The translations under genes and the position numbers were made by a program. Shown here one piece after another: positions 57,661 to 64,000 of a stretch of DNA of 64,000 nucleotides. The notes beneath the pieces were generated by a model. It saw nothing but the letters and a program-made list of their open reading frames with translations, searched no databases and was not told the DNA's origin. The DNA comes from Cyclospora cayetanensis (Eukaryota; Apicomplexa; Conoidasida; Eucoccidiorida; Eimeriidae). Positions within the stretch are counted from its first letter, which is position 1; each line of letters starts with the position of its first letter. Location of the stretch: the NCBI RefSeq assembly GCF_002999335.1, contig NW_020312590.1, forward strand, positions 310,001-374,000, given 5' to 3'.

Positions 57661-58994
57661 TTCTCAATAGACCCTAAATAGCGCTGGCATGGCAGAATGT
57701 GTTTGCGCTTTTCGGCTGTAATTCTAGGGGCCACGCTTGCATGTTGCTATCCCAGTGTGTGCTCCTGCTCGTGCGCGCCAACAGAAGGGCTCTAATAGCT
57801 CAGCGCCTCAGCGACCTCCCCAGGGTTGACACCTTGATGTGGGCGCTTTCGGTAGTCTGGCTGGCTGCGAGGAGAGCTGCACGCAGGAGGCAGTTCAGGC
57901 GTAAGCTGTGCAGCAGGCTAGCTGTTTATGCACTGTCCTGTCGCTTCCCCAAAGCTGGCGGGGTGCAGCTAGCTAGGCAGCCTAGAATGGGGATCAGGCC
58001 ACAGTGACTGCCCCAGCTCAACGGCAAGTAGGAAAGGTTGCGCCGTGGGCTGGGGCGAGTGATCGGCATCCATTTTTTTGTAACGACCTCTCCATCGCGG
58101 GATTCTCAAGGAGCTGCTGCCTCTGCTCCTGGGCTTGCTTGGATAGCACATGCGCTTGCTCCTCAGGCCCAACACACTTTCCCAGGGCCTCTTCAGTACT
58201 ACTCTGGCATCTACACTTTCATTATGACTGGCTGGGCTAGCGCCCAGCTGTGATCCGAGCGGAGTTTGGCTCAGTGGTAAAGCTTCGTACAGTGGCCCTT
58301 GTCTCCTGGGAGCCTCCCTGGGGAGAACTAGATTTTATGCCAGAATGAAGACGAGCCGCGAAGGCAACAAGACGACACCATGTGGCAAAGTCATAAAAAG
58401 CAAAAAATAGATGGGGATGTAACAAGCCTGGTACACAGCAATCCCAAAGAACTCTTCTAGTTTCTTTGGACAATTCCTGTCCTGTGTAGCGGGCTAAGTT
58501 ACCCTCGAATAAGTTCTACTGCAAGCGTCATGTTTAACTTAGAAATAGTTTGGACTTGAGAAATTGGTTTGTGGCATAATTTATCTCCCTTGCTTTAGAC
58601 AGGTCTTAGCGCAATAAAATGCAATATTGTGTGCGTGTGTTTCGAATGCTATTTGCAACTAGCTCTGGATGCTTGGATTGCATGGATTCAGCTGCACGCA
58701 CCCCAGCTCTCTCTCTCCCATGATGTTGGTTAACGTCGAGGGCGCAAGCAGGAGACGGCAGAGCATTGCTGGAAAATACTGAAGAATTGCCTATTGAGTT
58801 TGAGCCTAGAGATACGCATCTCCCTACTGAGATCGTAGACGGGGTGGTACGAAACGCTGGTGGAGCAGCAGGCGTGGCATCAGCATTACACCAGCGCTTT
58901 TGTCATCTCATCCAAACAGACTGATCTGTAGTGCTTGCCTGTAAATCGTACCGTAGAGTAAAGTCTCAGGTCAGTACGTCACTCAGGAAATCAG
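57661..58994. other. Intergenic region
   Basis: About 1.3 kb downstream of the Rpp21-type gene. The 102-codon plus frame 57699-58007 is rich in Arg and Leu (LRANRRALIAQRL-like) with no motif. I see no other feature. A tRNA-like A box at 58267 was considered and rejected. Confidence 0.35.
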
Positions 58995-59134
58995 CTACCA
59001 AATATTTCGCCGGATCTGCTTCATTGCACGGTGTTCCTCGCTGTTCGTCTTTTTCATGACAGTGTAATAGGCCATTGCTGCGCCGGCATATCTTTCCTGT
59101 TCGATACCACGGTAGCTGAAGAAGTTGCTGAATG
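58995..59134 (-). CDS. Isolated coding-looking exon, unknown protein
   Basis: On the minus strand, a segment following an AG at about 59135 reads YRGIEQERYAGAAMAYYT then VMKKTNSEEHRAMKQIRRNIW and ends in TAG (58995-58997). Its amino-acid composition and charge pattern look like real protein rather than random translation. The TAG overlaps a GTAGCT that could equally be a splice donor, so it may be either a last exon or an internal one. I found no partner exons on the same strand within about 1 kb on either side. It could be a fragment of a lost gene, or a short-exon gene I cannot assemble. Confidence 0.3.
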
Positions 59135-60097
59135 CGGTGTATGTGCTAGTCCAGTGCACCCTTGACCTCCCCAGCCTGTGCGACATACTGACCCTGTCAT
59201 TTTTTGCACACTCTTCTTCCCCTGTACTTCCTGCTCCCAAGTATCAGATTCCGAATTGAATAAACTTATGGAGAGAAGGAAGAAGAAAGGGGTGAAAACG
59301 GGGGAAAACAGTTGGGCACATTGAGCATGACTGCAAACTGTTGCATAGTATTGCTGCATATCTGACCCGCAGCAGCTCCCTCTTTGAAGTCCTTAGTCAA
59401 GGATCTGTTTTCCTTTAGATCCCTTCTTAAAGATAACAGGGAGATTTTTACATTTGATGGACAGAGTAGAAGTAGTAGGTGTAGGGGATTTTTGGCGGCC
59501 GTCGACAGTCAGGCACTGTCGGCCTAGGGGGCGTGCCACTGTTCGTCTCCAAGCAGTCTTTTTTGCGTGCACTATAGATAGCGTCATACCTATTTTTTAG
59601 AATCTTTGTACTTTATTTTATGGAAGAAAATTCAAATTTCTCACTGATTGCCTTAGTGGGGCACAATCGTCTCCCCAGTCACTTGATCTTCTGCTCGGCG
59701 ATCGGTGCAACTCCGAAAACAAGTAAATTTGGGCGCGTCGCTCCTTTTATTACCTTCAGTATAGTTGTGTATTACGCAATATCACATCTTAACGCATTGG
59801 ATTCCATGTCTTCGTGGCAGAGAAAAGACGAACACCTGTGTCAGCGCGGCTCAGGAGGAGGGAAGAGAAGCACATGGTGGCATGCTTTAAATCTTCCACG
59901 AGCCTTCCCATTCCAGAACTCCCAGGATATCTTTGAAATAGTTTATCAAGAAACTATGACCGCTCCAAAGGCCTGATACAATAGCAGTATCCCTACACAT
60001 TCGGAGACAAAGGGAACCGAAGCACATCGCTGGGACCAGAGTAGCGAACCAAACGCACACACACACAGAGAGAGAGAGAAAAGTGTGTTTTTTCGCG
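59135..60097. promoter_or_regulatory. Intergenic region upstream of the TPR-protein gene
   Basis: About 960 nt without a supported gene, apart from the possible orphan exon at its left edge. A short CA/GA dinucleotide run (60055-60082) lies about 15 nt before the first ATG of the downstream gene. Confidence 0.35.
60055..60082. repeat. (CA)n(GA)n dinucleotide run
   Basis: About 28 nt of CA then GA repeats immediately upstream of the ATG at 60098, probably in the 5' UTR. Confidence 0.8.
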
Positions 60098-62622
60098 ATG
60101 TCAATGCACGAGTGCGAAGCGTATTGGCAGGAGTTCCTGCGGCGTCCCAAGGAACAGAAGGCCATTCGAGAAGAGCAAAAAAGGCTACAGAAAGAGTCGG
60201 TATGTCGTGACCATTCCCCTATTTCGCATGATCTACTCGATAAAATAGATAAAAATATGATCATCGCACCCATAATCATCGAGTAAGTAATACGGAGATC
60301 TATGTCCTTCGCAATTTTTCAGGCGGACCGAATGGCAGCGCTAAAAAATGCAAAAGTCAAAGAATTGCAAGAGGCCCTCAATGGATGCACATCCGAACAA
60401 CAACAACTTCTCGGCCCCATTCTGAAAGCTCCTGGTCTTTTAGAGCTTTTGCATGACTGTTTGCTGCGTTGCGGTCGCGACTCCAGCATTTTCAGCAAGG
60501 AACTCAAAACGGATCAGTCCCTACTCACGAGGATCATGGAGAAAGCAGAAGAATACGAAAAAGATCCTGAAGCCTGTAGGGTTCGCTGCGAAGTGCACCG
60601 CCCTTACCAATAAGTTTAGTCTCGGGAGTCCAAATACCTCGGCACTTCAGAATACGATACAAAGGGCCTACTGCGCACGATACAGCAGGATTACATTGTT
60701 GCACAAGCTACCTGCACTAACACATTCTGTCAGCGAGCTTCCCGAGCTCGGCTTTGCAGTATCGCATCCGTGAACAAAAGGTTGACTGCAATATGGAACC
60801 ATTTCTCTTCAAACTGTCCTCCCTCTAAATACTGCCCCTCACATGTGCGGTCCCCACCATGTTTTGTCATCCGCAGTTACCCGCCAGGAAGAGCAATTGA
60901 GAGCCTTGCATGTTGAGGCCTCACGTCCTCTCGACGCAGCAGATATGAACTATTTGAGAGAACGAACCTGGAAAGACCTACCACCCGCTGAGTTGGCCGA
61001 AAGAATGTCAAAGGGCGAAATCTGCCCGAGAGAAGAATGGATCCCTGGTAACAATAAAACGCGAGAACTGCCAGACACTGCACCCTCCACAACATTCCAC
61101 GAGCATATTGCCATTTACAAAGCAACATTTTGCTGCCCTCATTCAACCTTCGCCTCCCCAGGCGATCTAGCGCTTATTCAAAATGACCAGCGATCAAATG
61201 AAGGGGTGAACCTCTCAAGGGAGGGACTGCTTCGGCATTATAATGAATTTCCTCCGTGTTGTTCAGTTGGAAACATAATTTTGTATGGCTTTTTGTACAA
61301 TTTTTGTTGCCTGTCCTCCAACCTGGCAAAAGGAGTCTTTTCCTTTGTTTCTGGGTAGCGCCGATCCCCATGAGTGCTGCTTCCGGAGGTTGCACAATTC
61401 ATCTCTCCTCAGCTGTAGAACAGGATCTGTCTGTCGGGCTTTCAGGCATATCCAAAGGAAAACGTCCACTGAATGCCAAGGCCCTAGAGGAGCATCTGGC
61501 CTTTGGGGAGCGTCTGGCGCGCGAGGGCAGAGAGGCTTACGCTGATCAGTTGTATGAAACTGCCTTCTTACGTTTCAAGCAGGGAGTGGAGCTTTTGAAC
61601 TGGGTCGAGGCAAGGGATGCAATCAATCAAAGGTCTGTAGATGACATGTACTGCATGTTCCTGAGAAACGTCGCGCAGGCGGCCCTGCAACTTGAAAAAT
61701 ATCAGGAAGCGATCCGTAAGGACACACGGGGGATGCTGGTGGCTCAAAAAGGGAAATTATGGTCATTCGTATGATCCTAATGCTGGTGTCTCTGTTGCTT
61801 CTGTTGATGTTACTGGTCACCCGCCGGTAGCGTTGCGGGACGTGCTGCCACTTCCTCCGTTCGTGGCCCTCCATGCGCTTCAGAGATAACACTTGGGATG
61901 TGCTTACTCTCTCCGCTGCTGACGGGTTGCTCGTGCTGCTTTTCCAAGCCAGCTCCTGCCTCGCTCGACATGCGAGTCAAGCTGTGCTGGGATGCCTTCG
62001 TGAAGAGCTGTTGGGGGCCTTGTGCCGGATAGCCTCCCGAGGCATGAGAGCAAGCTTGAACGATGACGTAAATGTAATCTCGCTGCTGCGTTGCTGTGTG
62101 CGGTAAGGGGCCTGCACTACTATCATTCAAGAGCTCGATGAACACGACTCGAAAGCGCGCTACCGCAGGGGAAAGGCGTATCTTTTGCTGGGGATGGCGA
62201 AATGCGCCAAAGACGATTTTCTCTTTATTCTTAAGAGCCCCTATTCTACGCAAGAAGGCGTCCACGCAGCACGATTGGGGCTGAGGGAGCTTCGGCGTGT
62301 GGTAAGTCGAAGCGAAATAGATGCGAAGGAAAGCGTCTGCAAGGGACTCAGTGGGGGCCTTTTCTCGACTGGAAGAGCTAGATCGGGGCACTTTGTGTTG
62401 GGAGACAGATTCAGTGGGGAAACGGAATTGAAAACAGAGGAGCGAACTCCTGAACACGAAGTGGAAGCAGGCGATTTCAGACTTCCTCCGAGGCAAGCTG
62501 CTGCAGAGGACCCTAACTCGTATACGACCAGCAGCGAGGGAGACGCTAGTCGCCTCTCCTCGAAAGCCTGCGACGGCCTCAAGTGTCTCCACAGCTACCC
62601 TGTAAGCGCGAACACAGCCTAG
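60098..62622 (+). CDS. TPR-repeat protein, probable co-chaperone-like, unknown specific function
   Basis: Exons 60098..60199, 60323..60575, 60877..61047, 61162..61257, 61359..61715 and 62132..62622 join in consistent phase to give about 489 residues. The N-terminal half is helical and charged with no recognised domain (EEQKRLQKES, ELQEALNGCTSEQQQLLGP, WKDLPPAELAERMSKGEI). From residue ~225 it is a tetratricopeptide region: a helix ending in AYADQLYETAFLRFKQGVEL, the helix FLRNVAQAALQLEKYQEAI and then KARYRRGKAYLLLGM, which is close to the TPR consensus of FKBP/AIP-type co-chaperones. No peptidyl-prolyl isomerase domain is visible. About 8 residues are missing between the TPR helices at the 61715/62132 junction, so a small exon may be missed. 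The splice at 61257 uses a weak GTTGTT donor; two separate genes are possible but the ATG at 61371 is only 13 nt from the alternative stop at 61356-61358. Confidence 0.68.
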
Positions 62623-62713
62623 GGCAACCAGTCACAAGCTTAGCCGCATTATGGTGCACCTGGTTTAGCAGCAAAAACGGCCTGCACGCCAACTCGTAAA
62701 GGCGAGCAAGCGA

Positions 62714-63376
62714 ATGCAAAAAACGACCATTGGAGAGCTAGTTGTGTCACGCAAACTCCAGGAGTTTCCTTGCATTCAGGACAAGATGGGGAAAGAAGAT
62801 GACTCTAAGCCTCCGCCCTTAGATCTCGAGGAGACGAGAAACATCCTCATAGATCTTCTTGATGCGTATACAGTAAGCACTCGTCAATCTTGTGAATCAC
62901 GCTATCAGTTCTGCTTTTCTTCTCGTACCCCCTTTTGACTATACAGGGATATGCAAACATTCTCTTATTCAGGAGTTGAGGGCCTTGATTATTTCTAAAT
63001 GAAGCAGAGGCGTGGGGCCTCGTGCCGCTGTTCTTGCTCCGTTTTTCGGGTTATTCCCAATGTCCTCTACGTTGGCTATATCGTGTTTCGCCTGCTGTTG
63101 CCTCAGTCTGCCTCTGCTGTCTCCCGCCTGAACGAGCTGCGTAGCCTAGCGGACTACGACTACAGGAGAGTTCTCATTAGGGCAAGGAAGTTTCTTCCTG
63201 AGTTGCAGGCCCCAGTGCTACAGCGACACGGAATCAAGGGGCAAAGCCACCGTAGCAAAATGCAGCAGGTTGAAAGGAGCGCAAGCTACTGGCGACATAG
63301 AGATACGGAGATCGCCGAGCTTACCAGAGAGTGCCTAGAGGCCATATTCGGGGATGTTGCCGATATAGACGGGTAA
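62714..63376 (+). CDS. Protein C10 homolog
   Basis: C10 is a small conserved eukaryotic protein of unknown biochemical function. Two exons, 62714..62872 and 63107..63376, join in phase 0 and give 142 residues (human C10 is 126). Motifs matching the family are EETRNILIDLLDAYT, then an Arg-Ala-Arg-Lys segment with FLPELQAPVLQRHGI, and the C-terminal SYWRHRDTEIAELTRECLEA. The spacing between these elements follows human C10 closely, including the VLP-x-IQ-x-VI-x-YGF region. In-frame ATGs are at 62714 and 62786 (MGKEDDSK); either may be used. The stop of the TPR gene lies 91 nt upstream, so its 3' UTR and this promoter must be compact or overlapping. Confidence 0.72.
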
Positions 63377-64000
63377 AGCGAAGGCGGGGGCTTTCCTCGT
63401 TTTGCTTGATAGATTACGCTCTGATGGTTGTGTAGTGTGTGCAATTAGCCACCAAAGAGAGAGAGAGGACAGATATGGAAGAAACAGAATGACCCTTTGG
63501 GCACTGCTATAAAGGCCGTAGGGGAAAGCGCGAAGCATTTGGCCCATAGGGGTAATCGCCTGCATTTATCCATATAACCTTTTCCCCTTCTTCTTCCTTT
63601 CCTTTTCTTTGCCTTTGCATTTTGGTATTCATAAGCTCCTCTGAAATTTGCCTTTTGATTCATTCTTGTTCATGTTGTGTACGTTGCCAATCTCCTTTGA
63701 GAACGAAAGGGGACCCAGGCCATGCACCGCCTCGCACTGCACCCAAAATAGAGCAGAGCAAATGCGTCGAGCCGGTGTTGCCTGATATGCTTTTCTGAAT
63801 ATGATTTGGCCCCAAACGCTTGAGGAGATGAGGTGATATCGCATAAGAGAACAGGCTGACTTGTGGACTTTGGAATTTTTTTCCAGCGTTGCTGAATGAT
63901 TTGTCCGATAGCAGGGCGTCTTTTTTCATTGGCATGGCCTTGTTGTCCAGACTTCGTGGGCGCAACACGCCGCCTATGACGCCGTGATGGGCTCTAACTC
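63377..64000. other. Region downstream of the C10 gene, to window end
   Basis: About 620 nt with overlapping minus-strand ORFs of 72-102 codons and no motif. A (GA)n run of about 14 nt lies at 63460-63474. I see no supported gene. Confidence 0.35.

Noticed and set aside
58267..58330. A tRNA-like A box (TGGCTCAGTGG) at 58267
   Set aside because: No B box (GGTTCGANNCC-like) follows within 40-80 nt, and I could not pair an acceptor stem or anticodon arm.
61810..62592. 260-codon minus-strand ORF antisense to the TPR gene
   Set aside because: No motif, and the plus strand has a TPR consensus (KARYRRGKAYLLLGM) over the same bases.

Overview
The window looks like nuclear DNA of a eukaryotic coccidian parasite (Apicomplexa, most likely the Eimeria/Cyclospora group). 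The genes are intron-rich. Coding sequence carries long CAG/GCN-encoded Gln and Ala tracts inside otherwise ordinary housekeeping proteins. The tail-bearing myosin and the heme-pathway enzyme also fit this lineage. The group assignment is inference from style, not from a database match. No bacterial operons, rRNA, tRNA or CRISPR were found.

Nearly every gene is a set of exons that has to be stitched together. I joined exons by GT-AG (rarely GC-AG) sites, matching reading phase and family motifs. Layout: 1-1307 (+) 3' end of a TM9SF/nonaspanin membrane protein; 1857-2718 (-) MND1, a meiotic recombination factor; 3109-5415 (-) an RsmB/NSUN-type RNA cytosine-5 methyltransferase; 6278-6847 (+) Elongin C with an N-terminal extension; 7488-14166 (-) a giant patatin-like phospholipase with an armadillo-like region, two long ORFs joined by a 61-nt intron; 15007-15913 (-) a secreted Glu-rich protein of unknown function; 17290-20652 (+) protoporphyrinogen oxidase; 20653-25723 a gene-poor stretch holding an 87% identical inverted repeat; 25724-38861 (+) a ~33-exon unconventional myosin with IQ, MyTH4 and FERM-like tail; 39313-43658 (-) TRM10 tRNA m1G9 methyltransferase with a ~470-residue Gln/Pro/Ala N-terminal region; 44460-46189 (+) a ribosomal-L1-domain (RSL1D1/Utp30-type) protein; 47150-49599 (+) an acyl-CoA dehydrogenase of the GCDH/ACX4 clade; 51159-52833 (+) a DeSI/PPPDE deSUMOylating-type peptidase; 54523-57660 (+) an Rpp21/RPR2-type RNase P/MRP subunit with a poly-Gln N-terminus; 60098-62622 (+) a TPR protein; 62714-63376 (+) a Protein C10 homolog.

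The genes do not form one pathway, but RNA processing is well represented: the NSUN-type enzyme, TRM10, the L1-domain protein and Rpp21. Two divergent gene pairs (NSUN/Elongin C and TRM10/L1-domain) probably share upstream regions. The most notable points are the complete MyTH4-FERM-type myosin, two GC-AG introns with the same TCAG|GCACG donor, very short introns (38-61 nt), an 18-nt microexon, the acidic secreted protein with only phase-1 introns, and large low-complexity insertions in RNA-modifying enzymes.
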